Shown here: in pieces, positions 27,028-36,275 of the stretch
Layout of the letters: each line of letters begins with the position of its first letter
How positions within the stretch are numbered: the first letter of the stretch is position 1
Source: Enterobacter sp. BIGb0383
Lineage (GTDB): Bacteria > Pseudomonadota > Gammaproteobacteria > Enterobacterales > Enterobacteriaceae
Direction: 5' to 3'
Assembly: GCF_003751845.1 (NCBI RefSeq)
Contig: NZ_RJKQ01000002.1
Location: forward strand, 434,001 to 498,000
DNA length: 64,000 nt
The notes under the pieces: generated by a model
Database searches by the model: none
What the model was told of the DNA's origin: nothing
What the model saw: the letters and a program-made list of their open reading frames with translations, nothing else
Made by a program: the position numbers and the translations under genes

Positions 27028-27058
27028 GCTAATGCAAATGGTAATGATTTGCAATAAC
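27028..27058. promoter_or_regulatory. Fur-box-like repeats between esterase and TonB receptor
   Basis: The 150-nt divergent gap contains AATGCAAATGGTAATGATTTGCAA with arms GCAAAT and ATTTGC around GGTAATG. It resembles AT-rich overlapping Fur hexamers (NAT A/T AT type). Iron control of both genes is expected from their functions. Confidence 0.55.
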
Positions 27059-27141
27059 ATCAATGAGCAAATGATGATGACCTGCACGCTAACAACGGCA
27101 GGTTTTTTTATGGCAAGAACGGTAAGGAAACAGGAAAAGGC

Positions 27142-29295
27142 ATGTTTAAAAACAATAAGATAATGCAACTCTGGGTACTAAGTCTTGCGGCAACAGGGTT
27201 CAACGCGCAGGCGAAAGGTACGGAAGAAACACTGGTGGTCACCCAGGGTGTCAGCCAGGAGCCCACCGCCCCGGTAAAAGGAATGGTGGCGACCCGCACC
27301 CTTTCGGCCACGAAAACGTCCGCAGAGCTTATCAAAACGCCCCAGTCGGTATCGGTAGTCACCCGCGACCAGATGGACGCGCTTGACGCAACGTCCGTTT
27401 CGCAGGCGCTGCGCTACAGCGCCGGGGTCTTTACGGAATATCGGGGTTCATCCAACCGCAATGACGAGGTCTTTGTTCGCGGCTTCAGCTATGTACCCAA
27501 ATTCCTCGACGGCCTAAGCTATGGTGCCACCGCATCATCGCAAACCGGCACCTTCGACCCCTGGCTGCTGGAGCGCGTAGAACTGGTACGCGGCCCGGCA
27601 TCGGTCCTGTTTGGCCAGGTGAACCCGGGCGGGCTTATCAGCATGACCAGCAAGCGCCCGACCAGCGAGTCCATCAACAAAGTACAGTTCAGCACCGGCA
27701 GCCGGGATCTGGCGGAAGGTGCCTTTGACTTCGGCGGCCCGTTAAGCGATGACGGCCGCGTTCTGTACCGGCTGAACGGGATTGCCCGCACCCAGCAAAA
27801 CCAGGTCAAAGATTATAAAGAGACGCGCATCGCCATCGCCCCGGCCATCACCTGGCTGCCAAACGATCAAACACGCTTTACACTGCTGACCAGCTACCAG
27901 AAAGATCCTGACGCGGGCTACCGCAACTTCCTGCCGTACTACGGCACCGTCGTCAGCGCCGGTGGCCGCTATATCCCGCGTGATTTTAACGTCAGCGATC
28001 CGAACTATGACCAGTCCTGGCGCGAGCAGGCAATGATTGGCTACGAGTTTGAACATCAGATCAACGAGACGCTGACCTTCCGACAAAACGCGCGCTACGC
28101 CAGCATCAAGCAGAAGTACCGTTATCTGGTCAATGCCAACAACGCCGAGGGCAGCACCGTGCTGACCCGCTATGCCCAGCGAGAAGAACGCACGACCAAT
28201 GAGTTCGGCCTCGATAACCAGCTGGAAGCGCAGTTTACCACCGGCACGCTTAACCATACGTTGCTGGGCGGGATGGATTACAAATCGAGCAAGGACAAAC
28301 AGCTACTGATGCGCGGCAGCAGCGCGGATTACGATATGGACTGGACCCGGCCGGTCTATGGCCTGAACATCGATGAAAGCACCATGGATACCCGGACCAA
28401 CGAGCAGCAGAATCTCGATCAAATGGGTCTCTATCTGCAGGATCAGCTGAGCTGGAATAACTGGGAACTGCTGCTGTCCGGACGCTATGACTGGGCCGAA
28501 GTGCGCACCCGCGATATGACCGCCACCCCGAGTGAAGCCACTCAGCAAAACGACAGCAAGTTCACCGGGCGTGCCGGGCTGCTTTACGCCTTTGATTTTG
28601 GCCTGTCGCCCTATATCAGCTACAGCACCTCGTTTGAACCTAATCTGCAAACCAACCGTGCTCCGGGTGTAGCACCCTTCGCACCAACGACCGGCAAGCA
28701 GACGGAGATCGGGGTTAAATACCAGCCGACGGATAGCACCATTATGTCGCTGGCGGTGTATGACCTGAGGCAGAACAACGTCGCCACCTATAACAGCGAT
28801 CTGAAATGGTATGAAAACACCGGGGAGATTCGTTCAAAAGGGCTCGAAGCGGAAATCCATTCCTCCCTGCTCAATGACAGTATCAGCCTGATCGGCTCTT
28901 ACACCTATACGGACACGGAAAACGTCAGTACCACCGTCGCCGGTACCGAAGGGAAAAGCCCGGCGCGCATCCCAACCCATATGGCGTCGGCATTCGCCAG
29001 CTATACGGTGCCGAACGGTCCGCTGAAAAGCCTGACCACCGGTGCAGGGATGCGCTATATCGGCACCAGCTACGGCGATGCGAAAAACACCTTTAAGGTG
29101 CCATCGGTCGATCTCTATGATCTGATGATGAGCTATCAGTTGGGTGAGCTAAGCAGCAGCCTGAAAGGTGCGAAAGTGCAGTTCAACGTCAATAACCTGG
29201 CCGATACGCACTATGTTGCTTCCTGTAGCGGTACCACGGCCTGCTTCTATGGTGTGGGGCGAAACGTCACCGCGACCATCAGCTACGACTGGTAA
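27142..29295 (+). CDS. TonB-dependent siderophore receptor (FhuA/FoxA/FcuA class)
   Basis: This 717-aa outer-membrane receptor has a signal peptide (MFKNNKIMQLWVLSLAATGF, cleavage near AQA, residues 22-24), a TonB box region (EETLVVT near 28-34), a plug with VFVRGFSYVPKFLDGLSYG and RVELVRGPASVLFGQVNPGGLISM, and a barrel ending ATISYDW with a terminal aromatic residue. The segment LADTHYVASCSGTTACFYG near the C-terminus is typical of the FhuA/FoxA/FcuA group, which transports hydroxamate siderophores. The exact ligand cannot be assigned, and the neighbouring Fes-like esterase would instead suit an ester-linked siderophore such as a catecholate. A terminator separates it from ramA. Confidence 0.9.
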   Translation: MFKNNKIMQLWVLSLAATGFNAQAKGTEETLVVTQGVSQEPTAPVKGMVATRTLSATKTSAELIKTPQSVSVVTRDQMDALDATSVSQALRYSAGVFTEYRGSSNRNDEVFVRGFSYVPKFLDGLSYGATASSQTGTFDPWLLERVELVRGPASVLFGQVNPGGLISMTSKRPTSESINKVQFSTGSRDLAEGAFDFGGPLSDDGRVLYRLNGIARTQQNQVKDYKETRIAIAPAITWLPNDQTRFTLLTSYQKDPDAGYRNFLPYYGTVVSAGGRYIPRDFNVSDPNYDQSWREQAMIGYEFEHQINETLTFRQNARYASIKQKYRYLVNANNAEGSTVLTRYAQREERTTNEFGLDNQLEAQFTTGTLNHTLLGGMDYKSSKDKQLLMRGSSADYDMDWTRPVYGLNIDESTMDTRTNEQQNLDQMGLYLQDQLSWNNWELLLSGRYDWAEVRTRDMTATPSEATQQNDSKFTGRAGLLYAFDFGLSPYISYSTSFEPNLQTNRAPGVAPFAPTTGKQTEIGVKYQPTDSTIMSLAVYDLRQNNVATYNSDLKWYENTGEIRSKGLEAEIHSSLLNDSISLIGSYTYTDTENVSTTVAGTEGKSPARIPTHMASAFASYTVPNGPLKSLTTGAGMRYIGTSYGDAKNTFKVPSVDLYDLMMSYQLGELSSSLKGAKVQFNVNNLADTHYVASCSGTTACFYGVGRNVTATISYDW

Positions 29296-29304
29296 TCACC
29301 GCAT

Positions 29305-29328
29305 ACCGCCCCTTTACGGGGCGGTTTC
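29305..29328 (+). terminator. Terminator between TonB receptor gene and ramA
   Basis: ACCGCCCC (29305-29312), loop TTTAC, GGGGCGGT (29318-29325), then TTTC. The arms are perfectly complementary. The convergent ramA stop begins at its foot (29327-29329). Confidence 0.75.
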
Positions 29329-29668
29329 AGTGGGCGCCGCTGTGGTTTTCACGCCGGTATGCGCCCGGCGGCTGGTGGAAGGTGCGGGTAAAGATGCGGG
29401 TAAAGGTTTGCTGCGAATCAAAGCCGTATTTCAGGCAGATATCGTAAACCTTATGATCCGTGTCGCGCAGATCCCGCGCCGCCAGCAGCAGCTTGCGCTC
29501 GCGAATATAGCGCCCAAGGCTCTCGCCTTTGTACTGTAAAAACAGCCGCTGCAGATGCCATTTGGAATAGCCCGCATGACGTGCGATATCGTCAATACGT
29601 AAAGGCTGGTGCAGGTTGCTGTCGATCCATTCGACGATAGTGTCGATAACCTGAGCGGAAATTGTCAT
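29327..29668 (-). CDS. ramA: AraC/XylS-family multidrug-resistance activator RamA
   Basis: RamA is a small MarA/SoxS-type activator that raises acrAB-tolC efflux and lowers porin expression. From the ATG at 29668 the product is 113 aa, the usual RamA length, beginning MTISAQVIDTIVEWID. Both AraC-type helix-turn-helix motifs are present (IDDIARHAGYSKWHLQRLF and VYDICLKYGFDSQQTFTRIF), with KGESLGRYIRERKLLLAARDL between. A longer upstream frame overlaps romA and was not used. It follows romA by 25 nt on the same strand, so the two are probably co-transcribed. Confidence 0.96.
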   Translation of the reverse strand: MTISAQVIDTIVEWIDSNLHQPLRIDDIARHAGYSKWHLQRLFLQYKGESLGRYIRERKLLLAARDLRDTDHKVYDICLKYGFDSQQTFTRIFTRTFHQPPGAYRRENHSGAH

Positions 29669-29693
29669 ACCTCTCTCCCTCTCTGCTCTTCGA

Positions 29694-30809
29694 TTACTGT
29701 TTACGGGACGTATCCCACCAGGCGCTGAACTGCTGCGCCCGATCGGCGATGGACACCGGCTCACCCAGCTGCGGGGTCAGCAGGCGATACTCTTTATCTT
29801 CGCTGGCTTTCGCCAGCCGCTGCCAGGGGTCGTTCCAGCTGTGTCGGGCCAGCACAAAGCGTCCGGAGTGGCCGGGCACAATCGCCTTCGCCTTTAACTC
29901 TACTGCCGCCTGGGCCGCCTCTTCCGGCATCATATGAATAAACTTCCAGTCCGCGTCGTACTGGCCGTTTTCCATAATCGCCAGATCCACCTGCCCAAAC
30001 TGCTCCCCAATCGCTTTGAAGTGCGGACCGTAGCCGGTATCGCCGCTGTAATAGACGTTGCTGCCCGGCGTGGAGAACATAAAGCTGGCCCACAGGGTCT
30101 GATTACGCTTCAGGCCGCGCCCGGAGAAGTGGCGGGCCGGGAGTACGTGAACGGTCAGCGTCTCGTCCACCGTCAGCGCCTGGTTCCAGTCCGCCTCGCT
30201 GATAATGTTCCCGTCAATGCCCCAATAACGCAGATGCGACCCCACGCCCAGCGGCGTAATCACGCGCTTAATTTTCGGGCGCAACGCGTTAATGGTGGCG
30301 TAGTCCAGGTGATCATAGTGATCGTGGGAGATAATCAGCAGGTCGATCTCCGGCATCGTCTCTGCACGCCAGGGATACTCGCCGACAAAGGCCTTATTCA
30401 GAAATGAGAATGGCGCGGCATAGTTGCTGAACACCGGGTCGATCAGAATGCGTTTTCCCGCTATCTGCAGATACCAGGACGAGTGTCCCAGCCACAGCAT
30501 CACGTCCTGGTCGAGCGGCAGGCTGGCAATATCCGTCGCCACCAGCGGCAGCGGCTGCTGTGGACGGGCGTTTTCACGTTTGGTCACCAGAAAATCCCAC
30601 CACACCTGCAGCATATTCCTGTCACCGGTAAAGCCCGGTGTCGGCAGCTGGTTATGGAACTGACCGTCACGATAGTTCGGCGAGGTTTCAACCCGGGTCA
30701 GCTCACTCCCTTTCGGGGCCTGGCCAAAACCGGCATTGAGGACAAACGGCAGCGTTGCCGCAGACGCAATTAACATAACAACCACCACGCAAATTATCAG
30801 ACGCTTCAT
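29694..30809 (-). CDS. romA: RomA, membrane-anchored metallo-beta-lactamase-fold hydrolase
   Basis: This 371-aa protein begins with an N-terminal membrane anchor (MKRLIICVVVVMLIASAATL). The metallo-beta-lactamase fold resembles UlaG/NAPE-PLD-type hydrolases: DQDVMLWLGHSSWYLQIAGKRILIDPV, the metal motif SHDHYDHLDY, LPARHFSGRG, YYSGDTGYGPHF and VPGHSGRF. Position directly upstream of ramA identifies it as RomA, known from Enterobacter and Klebsiella romA-ramA loci. Its enzymatic substrate is unknown to me. ATG 30809 is preferred over an earlier in-frame ATG at 30932, because the earlier start would place the RamR operator inside the coding sequence. Confidence 0.9.
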   Translation of the reverse strand: MKRLIICVVVVMLIASAATLPFVLNAGFGQAPKGSELTRVETSPNYRDGQFHNQLPTPGFTGDRNMLQVWWDFLVTKRENARPQQPLPLVATDIASLPLDQDVMLWLGHSSWYLQIAGKRILIDPVFSNYAAPFSFLNKAFVGEYPWRAETMPEIDLLIISHDHYDHLDYATINALRPKIKRVITPLGVGSHLRYWGIDGNIISEADWNQALTVDETLTVHVLPARHFSGRGLKRNQTLWASFMFSTPGSNVYYSGDTGYGPHFKAIGEQFGQVDLAIMENGQYDADWKFIHMMPEEAAQAAVELKAKAIVPGHSGRFVLARHSWNDPWQRLAKASEDKEYRLLTPQLGEPVSIADRAQQFSAWWDTSRKQ

Positions 30810-30863
30810 ATCCTGACCCTGAGACGCGTCCCTTTCCGTAGAGATACGCGGGAAAACTTGATT

Positions 30864-30883
30864 ATGAGTGAGTAAGCACTCAT
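30864..30883. promoter_or_regulatory. RamR operator (perfect 20-bp inverted repeat)
   Basis: ATGAGTG-N6-CACTCAT is the inverted repeat recognised by RamR upstream of ramA in Salmonella and of romA-ramA in Klebsiella. Here it lies 55 nt before the romA start and 116 nt before ramR, so the wild-type repression arrangement appears intact. Confidence 0.9.
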
Positions 30884-30999
30884 TATTAGAGGGTAGCGAA
30901 AAATCGTCAAGTTGATTTTCAATCTTTGACATTCAACGTTGCAGCACCGGAAAGGGCATGTTTCAATCGTGGTTTTTAAAATCGATGAGGTAAAGTGTA

Positions 31000-31581
31000 G
31001 TGGCTCGTCCTAAGAGTGAAGACAAAAAACAAGCGTTACTGGAAGCCGCGACCACGGCCGTTGCACAGTCGGGGATCGCCGCCTCAACGGCGCTCATTGC
31101 CCGGGGTGCAGGCGTTGCGGAAGGCACGCTGTTTCGCTACTTCGCGACCAAAGACGATCTGCTGAACGAGCTTTATCTGTATCTGAAACAGGACCTGTGC
31201 AAGGCGATGCTGGTCTCCTGGGACCACACCGAAACCGACGCAAAGACCAACACCTGCCATATCTGGAACAGCTACGTTGACTGGGGACTGCGCAATCCGC
31301 CTGCCCATCAGGCGATCCGTCAGCTTTCGGTCAGCGATAAGATCACCGAGCAAACCCGACAGAAAGTCACGGAAATGTTCCCGGAACTGAACGAACTGTG
31401 CGAACAGTCGGTTCTGCCCGCTTTCCGCTCCCGCGAATACCGTGCGTTTGGCGATGCGCTTTTCGGGTCGCTGATCAACACTACCATGGAATTTGCCACC
31501 CTCGAACCCGACAGCGCCGCGCATTATAAAAAGCTCGGTTTTGAAGCCATGTGGCGCGCCCTTGCCGACGAGCTGAAATAG
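31000..31581 (+). CDS. ramR: TetR-family repressor RamR
   Basis: RamR represses romA-ramA; its loss is a common cause of raised multidrug efflux in related species. The 193-aa protein starts at GTG 31000 ([17 protein letters not shown], matching Salmonella RamR). The helix-turn-helix is near residues 28-48 ([20 protein letters not shown]). The C-terminal ligand domain keeps [13 protein letters not shown] and [16 protein letters not shown]. The reading frame is complete with no visible truncation, and the operator is perfect, so ramA is expected to be repressed at baseline. ybdF begins 3 nt after its stop. Confidence 0.95.
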   Translation: MARPKSEDKKQALLEAATTAVAQSGIAASTALIARGAGVAEGTLFRYFATKDDLLNELYLYLKQDLCKAMLVSWDHTETDAKTNTCHIWNSYVDWGLRNPPAHQAIRQLSVSDKITEQTRQKVTEMFPELNELCEQSVLPAFRSREYRAFGDALFGSLINTTMEFATLEPDSAAHYKKLGFEAMWRALADELK

Positions 31582-31584
31582 ACG

Positions 31585-31953
31585 ATGGACAGCAAAAGCC
31601 TACAGGACTGCGCAAAGCAGGTCGCCCTCGACCTGCCCTTTACCGAACACTGCTGGCCGTTTGGCCCGGAATATGACGTCTTTAAGGTGGAGGGGAAAAT
31701 CTTTATGATGACCTCTGTATCCCGCGGCAGGCCGCTGGTCAGCATGAAATCCGATCCGCAAAAGTCACTGCTTAATCAGCAAATCTACCGCAGTATCGAA
31801 CCCGGTTATCATCTGAATAAAAAGCACTGGATCTCCCTCTATGCCGGGGACGATCTCAGCCCGGAGCTGGTGACCGATCTGGTTATCGATTCCTGGAATC
31901 TGGTGGTCGATAAGCTGCCGAAAAAGGCACGGCAGAGGCTGCGTCCGGCCTGA
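31585..31953 (+). CDS. ybdF: YbdF, MmcQ/YjbR family protein
   Basis: This 122-aa protein aligns with E. coli YbdF and the MmcQ/YjbR (CyaY-like fold) family: [57 protein letters not shown] and [23 protein letters not shown] double-wing DNA-binding role has been suggested for the family; its function in the cell is unknown. It starts 3 nt after ramR and is likely co-transcribed with it. Confidence 0.92.
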   Translation: MDSKSLQDCAKQVALDLPFTEHCWPFGPEYDVFKVEGKIFMMTSVSRGRPLVSMKSDPQKSLLNQQIYRSIEPGYHLNKKHWISLYAGDDLSPELVTDLVIDSWNLVVDKLPKKARQRLRPA

Positions 31954-32069
31954 TTTATCGCCGCTAAGTATAAGTGTTTCCGCATTTTAATCCCTTATCT
32001 TTTGCCTGGCAGGACGGTATCCTGCTGCCATTAAGCGTGCCCACCGGGCTAAAAAACTCAGGAGTAGTT

Positions 32070-32723
32070 ATGGATATCATTTCAGTCGCCTTGAAACGTC
32101 ACTCCACCAAGGCATTCGACGCGAGCAAAAAACTGACCGCCGACGAAGGGGAAAAGCTGAAAACCCTGCTGCAGTACAGCCCATCCAGCACCAACTCCCA
32201 GCCGTGGCACTTTATCGTGGCCAGCACGGACGAAGGTAAAACCCGCGTGGCAAAATCCGCCGCCGGTGGCTATGTCTTTAACGAGCGTAAAATGCTTGAT
32301 GCTTCCCACGTAGTGGTGTTCTGCGCCAAAACCGCGATGGACGACGCCTGGCTGGACGCCGTGCTGGATCAGGAAGATGCCGACGGTCGTTTCGCTTCTC
32401 CGGAAGCCAAAGCGGGTAATAACAAAGGCCGTCGCTACTTTGCCGATATGCACCGCGTCGATCTGAAAGACGACCATCACTGGATGGCGAAACAGGTTTA
32501 CCTTAACGTCGGTAACTTCCTGCTGGGCGTTGGCGCACTGGGTCTGGATGCCGTGCCCATCGAAGGCTTTGACGCGGCTGTCCTTGACGAAGAGTTTGGC
32601 CTGCGTGAGAAAGGCTTTACCAGCGTGGTGGTGGTGCCGGTCGGACACCATAGCGTAGAAGATTTTAACGCGGCGCTGCCGAAGTCTCGTCTGCCTCTGA
32701 GCACAACGCTCACCGAATGCTGA
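32070..32723 (+). CDS. nfsB: Oxygen-insensitive NAD(P)H nitroreductase NfsB
   Basis: NfsB is an FMN-dependent nitroreductase and dihydropteridine reductase; it activates nitrofurans. The 217-aa product starts at ATG 32070, with AGGAG 5 nt upstream, and aligns along its length with E. coli NfsB ([68 protein letters not shown]). A longer frame upstream is not homologous. It is followed by a strong UUCG-loop hairpin. Confidence 0.96.
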   Translation: MDIISVALKRHSTKAFDASKKLTADEGEKLKTLLQYSPSSTNSQPWHFIVASTDEGKTRVAKSAAGGYVFNERKMLDASHVVVFCAKTAMDDAWLDAVLDQEDADGRFASPEAKAGNNKGRRYFADMHRVDLKDDHHWMAKQVYLNVGNFLLGVGALGLDAVPIEGFDAAVLDEEFGLREKGFTSVVVVPVGHHSVEDFNAALPKSRLPLSTTLTEC

Positions 32724-32739
32724 TTTGCCCGTCGCTCAC

Positions 32740-32764
32740 ATCCTCTCCTTCGGGAGAGGATTTG
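32740..32764 (+). terminator. UUCG-loop terminator after nfsB
   Basis: ATCCTCTCC-TTCG-GGAGAGGAT is a perfect 9-bp stem with an extra-stable C(UUCG)G tetraloop, followed by TTTGC. The short U-run suggests a moderate terminator. Confidence 0.7.
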
Positions 32765-32818
32765 CATCGTTAAACTCCCCAGGTCATGATGTCCCCGATT
32801 TTGATAAAAGGAGACGTT

Positions 32819-34063
32819 ATGAAGGAGCTTTTTGCACAGGTTGAGGAGCTCGGGGTTGAGCTGACGCACACCACCTCACTGGCGATTGTGTTTGCCATTA
32901 TTTTACTGACGGCCATCGTCGTCCATTTTATTCTGCACCGCCTGGTGCTGCGGGCTTTTGAGAAGCGTGCCCGGGCCAGTACCCATCTGTGGCTGCAGAT
33001 CATCACCCAGAACAAACTGTTCCACCGCCTGGCCTTTACCCTTCAGGGGATTATCGTCAACGTTCAGGCCACCCTGTGGCTGCAAAAAGGCAGCGAATCA
33101 GCCGAGCTGGTCAGCACCTGCGCCCGATTGTGGGTGATGATCTACGCCATGCTCGCCTTCTTCTCGCTGCTGGACGTGATCTTTAACCTCTCCCAGAAGC
33201 TGGCCGCTGCTTCTCAGCTACCGCTTAAAGGCATTTTCCAGGGCGTGAAGCTGATTGTGGCCATTCTGGTTGGCATTCTGGTCATTTCCCTGCTGATCGG
33301 CCAGTCCCCGGCAATTCTGATAAGCGGCCTCGGCGCGATGGCGGCGGTACTGATGCTGGTCTTTAAAGACCCGATACTGGGACTGGTAGCCGGGATCCAG
33401 CTTTCCGCGAACGATATGCTGAAGCTCGGCGACTGGCTTGAAATGCCGAAATACGGCGCTGACGGCGCGGTCACGGATATCGGCCTGACCACGGTCAAAG
33501 TGCGCAACTGGGATAATACTATTACCACCATCCCGACCTGGTCGCTGGTCTCAGACTCGTTTAAAAACTGGAGCGGCATGTCGGCATCCGGCGGACGTCG
33601 GATTAAGCGCAGTATTAATATCGACACCACCAGCATCCATTTTCTTGACGAAGAAGAGCAGCAGAAGCTGATTCAGGCCCGGCTGCTGAAGCCGTATATG
33701 GCGGCACGCGGGGAAGAGATTGCCCAGTGGAACCAGCAGCAGGATAGCGGTGCTTCAGCCCTGAATCACCGGAAAATGACCAATATTGGCACGTTCCGCG
33801 CCTATCTGAACGAGTACTTACGCAATCATCCGCGTATTCGTCAGGATATGACGCTGATGGTGCGCCAGCTTGCGCCGGATAATCAGGGGCTGCCGATTGA
33901 GATTTACGCCTTCACCAGCACGGTTATCTGGCTCGAATATGAGAGCATTCAGGCCGATATTTTCGACCATATCTTTGCCGTGGTTGAGGAGTTTGGCCTG
34001 CGGATCCACCAGGCACCCACCGGGAACGACGTGCGTTCCCTGGCCGGGGCTATTCAGCCGTAA
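32819..34063 (+). CDS. ybdG: Miniconductance mechanosensitive channel YbdG
   Basis: YbdG (MscM) is an MscS-family inner-membrane channel that opens on membrane tension during hypo-osmotic shock. The 414-aa product aligns with E. coli YbdG: several N-terminal helices, then the pore and beta region [75 protein letters not shown] and the C-terminal domain. The start at 32819 follows GGAG, and residues from there match E. coli. It is convergent with the LacI-type gene, with only 3 nt between. Confidence 0.95.
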   Translation: MKELFAQVEELGVELTHTTSLAIVFAIILLTAIVVHFILHRLVLRAFEKRARASTHLWLQIITQNKLFHRLAFTLQGIIVNVQATLWLQKGSESAELVSTCARLWVMIYAMLAFFSLLDVIFNLSQKLAAASQLPLKGIFQGVKLIVAILVGILVISLLIGQSPAILISGLGAMAAVLMLVFKDPILGLVAGIQLSANDMLKLGDWLEMPKYGADGAVTDIGLTTVKVRNWDNTITTIPTWSLVSDSFKNWSGMSASGGRRIKRSINIDTTSIHFLDEEEQQKLIQARLLKPYMAARGEEIAQWNQQQDSGASALNHRKMTNIGTFRAYLNEYLRNHPRIRQDMTLMVRQLAPDNQGLPIEIYAFTSTVIWLEYESIQADIFDHIFAVVEEFGLRIHQAPTGNDVRSLAGAIQP

Positions 34064-34066
34064 TCG

Positions 34067-35047
34067 TCAGGCGCTGGCGCGGGAAATATAGCGCCAGTCC
34101 ATCATGATGCGTTCCGCCGCGCCGTCGGGGTTGTCGATCTTATTCAGCAGCAGCTCGACGGCCCGGCGGCCGATTTCCCGCGAAGGCTGCTCGATGGTGG
34201 TCAGCTGCGGCGACACCATCTCCGCCAGCTCCGTTCCGTCAAAGCCCACCACCGCAATATCCTGCGGAATACGCAGCCCGGCCTGGGCAATGGCGCGCAT
34301 CGCCCCGGCGGCCAGCGTATCGGACACGGCAAATACCGCGTCAGGCCGCGGTTCCTGCGCCAGCAGCTGCTCCATTGCCGCCTTACCGGCCGACGAGCTT
34401 AGCTCGCTGGCGTATTCTACCGTCTGATACGCCAGCCCGTTGGCATAAATAGCGGCTTTATAGCCCCGTTCGCGCAGGCGGGCGTACTTGTAGCTGAGGT
34501 CGTGATTGATCAAGGCAACGCGCTGACGTCCCGCGTCGGCAAGATGATTCACCACCGACTGGGCGGCATCCACATCGTTGATCCCGACGCAGGAAACGGC
34601 CCCGCTGTCAGCATATTCGGCACACTGCACCCAGGGTGCGTCGCCGATAAGCGTCGCCAGCTCCGTCAACCGGGAGAAGGCGTCCATGGTGATAATGCCG
34701 TCAACGATTTTACCCGACAGCAGCGTCAACCCGGACTTCGAGCGCTCGACGTCAGAGCCAGAGTGGCACAGCAGAATACGGTAACCGTTACGCTCCGCCT
34801 GCTCTTCAATGCCTTTAACCACCTCCGCGCAAAACGGGTTGGCGATATTCGACACCATCACGAGGATCATCTGGCTGCGGGCCGTGCGCAGCTGGCGGGC
34901 CAGCAGATTAGGCTGGTAATTACTTTCCTTGATAGCCTGCAGCACGCGCTCGCGGTTGCCGGCTTTGACGGTGTCGCTGTTGTTGAGCACCCGCGACACC
35001 GTCGCCACCGAGACCCCCGCCAGGCGGGCGATTTTCTGAATAGACAT
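34067..35047 (-). CDS. LacI-family transcriptional regulator
   Basis: This 326-aa protein has the LacI N-terminal helix-turn-helix and hinge (SIQKIARLAGVSVATVSRVL, residues 2-21; YQPNLLARQLRT) and a periplasmic-binding-like sensor domain (NPFCAEVVKGIEEQAERNGY, VDGIITMDAFSR, PDAVFAVSDTLAAGAMRAI, VVGFDGTELAEMVSPQLTTIEQP). It lies downstream of and on the same strand as an oxidoreductase-isomerase-transporter operon, separated by 76 nt. The paired palindromes GTAATCGATTAC at the operon promoter are the probable binding sites. The inducer is unknown, likely a sugar or sugar derivative. Confidence 0.9.
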   Translation of the reverse strand: MSIQKIARLAGVSVATVSRVLNNSDTVKAGNRERVLQAIKESNYQPNLLARQLRTARSQMILVMVSNIANPFCAEVVKGIEEQAERNGYRILLCHSGSDVERSKSGLTLLSGKIVDGIITMDAFSRLTELATLIGDAPWVQCAEYADSGAVSCVGINDVDAAQSVVNHLADAGRQRVALINHDLSYKYARLRERGYKAAIYANGLAYQTVEYASELSSSAGKAAMEQLLAQEPRPDAVFAVSDTLAAGAMRAIAQAGLRIPQDIAVVGFDGTELAEMVSPQLTTIEQPSREIGRRAVELLLNKIDNPDGAAERIMMDWRYISRASA

Positions 35048-35123
35048 ACGGACGATAGACCCTGCTAATAGCGCAATAACCGCAGGCTATCACAAAAGCG
35101 CTGCCCGGCGAACGGGCAACGCG

Positions 35124-36275
35124 TTATCTCGCGACGGTTATCCAGCGCTGCTGTTGATGACTTTCCACAATGGCGTCAACGATATACATCGCATCCGCGC
35201 CGTCATGGAATGAGGCGAAGCTCGCCTGCCCTGTGGCAGGCATCTTGCCCGTTGCCACCGCACGGTAGAACTGGATCATCATATTTTTAAAGGCGTCAGG
35301 CCAGCCTTCAATATGCCCGCCGGGGAAGTGCGCCCGGTCCGCCACGTCGGGATTCAGCAGGCCCGGATCGTCGCTCAGCCACTGGTTGGGCTGCTGACGA
35401 TGACCGATCCACAGACGCTGGGGCACCTCCTGATCCCAGCCCAGCGAGCAGTCGCTGCCGTTGACCTCAAAGGTGAGCTGGTTTTTACGCCCGGCGCTCA
35501 CCTGGGAAACGGTGAAGCTGCCCTTGCTGCCGTCATCGAAGCGCAGCAGTACCGCGCCTCTGTCTTCGGTGGTGACAGCCTTATCTTCAAAACGCTGAGC
35601 CGTCTGCCCGCCGGTAAAGGTCTGCCCCCCGCCGACGCTGGCTTTACGCGTAGGCCAGACCACGGAGAGGTCGGCCATTACCTCGACAATCCGTCGCCCG
35701 GTGACAAACTGCAGGGTATCGCACCAGTGGGAGCCGATATCCGCCAGCGCGCGGGAACGTCCGCCGAGGGCCGCGTCCACACGCCAGTTGTAGTCGGTTT
35801 CCAGCAGCATCCAGTCCTGAAGATAGCCGCCCTGGGTGGAGAAAATACGCCCGACGCTGCCGTTACGCACCATACTGGCCGCCTGCTGCACCATCGCAAA
35901 CTGGCGGTAGACAAAGCTGAGGCCGTGTATCACGCCGGACTGCTCCGCCAGCGTCACCAGCTCCCGCGCCTCTTCCGGCGTCATGCTGAGTGGTTTTTCG
36001 GAGAAAACATGCTTACCAGCAGCAATAATCTGCCGGTTAATGGCCGCGTGCAGATGGTTCGGAGTGCAGTTATGTACCACCTGCAGGCCGGGATGGGCTA
36101 ACAGCTGCTCAACGCTGCCGTAGCCGTGAGGGATGTTCAGCTCGGCGGCTTTGGCCTGTGCCGCCTCGTCCGAGACGTCGCAGAGGGCAACCACCTCAAC
36201 CATCCCCGTGCGCCGCAGCGCCTCAATATGCGCCGGGCCAATAAACCCGGTCCCGATAACGCCAACCTGAATCAT
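35124..36275 (-). CDS. Gfo/Idh/MocA-family oxidoreductase
   Basis: This 383-aa NAD(P)-dependent oxidoreductase has an N-terminal Rossmann fold (QVGVIGTGFIGPAHIEAL, VALCDVSDEAA) and the family lysine motif in HVFSEKPLSM (the EKP of Gfo/Idh/MocA). The C-terminal domain contains LADIGSHWCDTLQFVTG, with the conserved catalytic-region Asp and His. Such enzymes oxidise or reduce a hydroxyl of a sugar, inositol or glycoside. Its start overlaps the stop of the isomerase gene (ATGA), so the two are translationally coupled and likely act on one substrate. The pairing recalls E. coli YcjS/YcjR, which work through 3-keto sugars, but this is inference. Confidence 0.88.
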   Translation of the reverse strand: MIQVGVIGTGFIGPAHIEALRRTGMVEVVALCDVSDEAAQAKAAELNIPHGYGSVEQLLAHPGLQVVHNCTPNHLHAAINRQIIAAGKHVFSEKPLSMTPEEARELVTLAEQSGVIHGLSFVYRQFAMVQQAASMVRNGSVGRIFSTQGGYLQDWMLLETDYNWRVDAALGGRSRALADIGSHWCDTLQFVTGRRIVEVMADLSVVWPTRKASVGGGQTFTGGQTAQRFEDKAVTTEDRGAVLLRFDDGSKGSFTVSQVSAGRKNQLTFEVNGSDCSLGWDQEVPQRLWIGHRQQPNQWLSDDPGLLNPDVADRAHFPGGHIEGWPDAFKNMMIQFYRAVATGKMPATGQASFASFHDGADAMYIVDAIVESHQQQRWITVAR

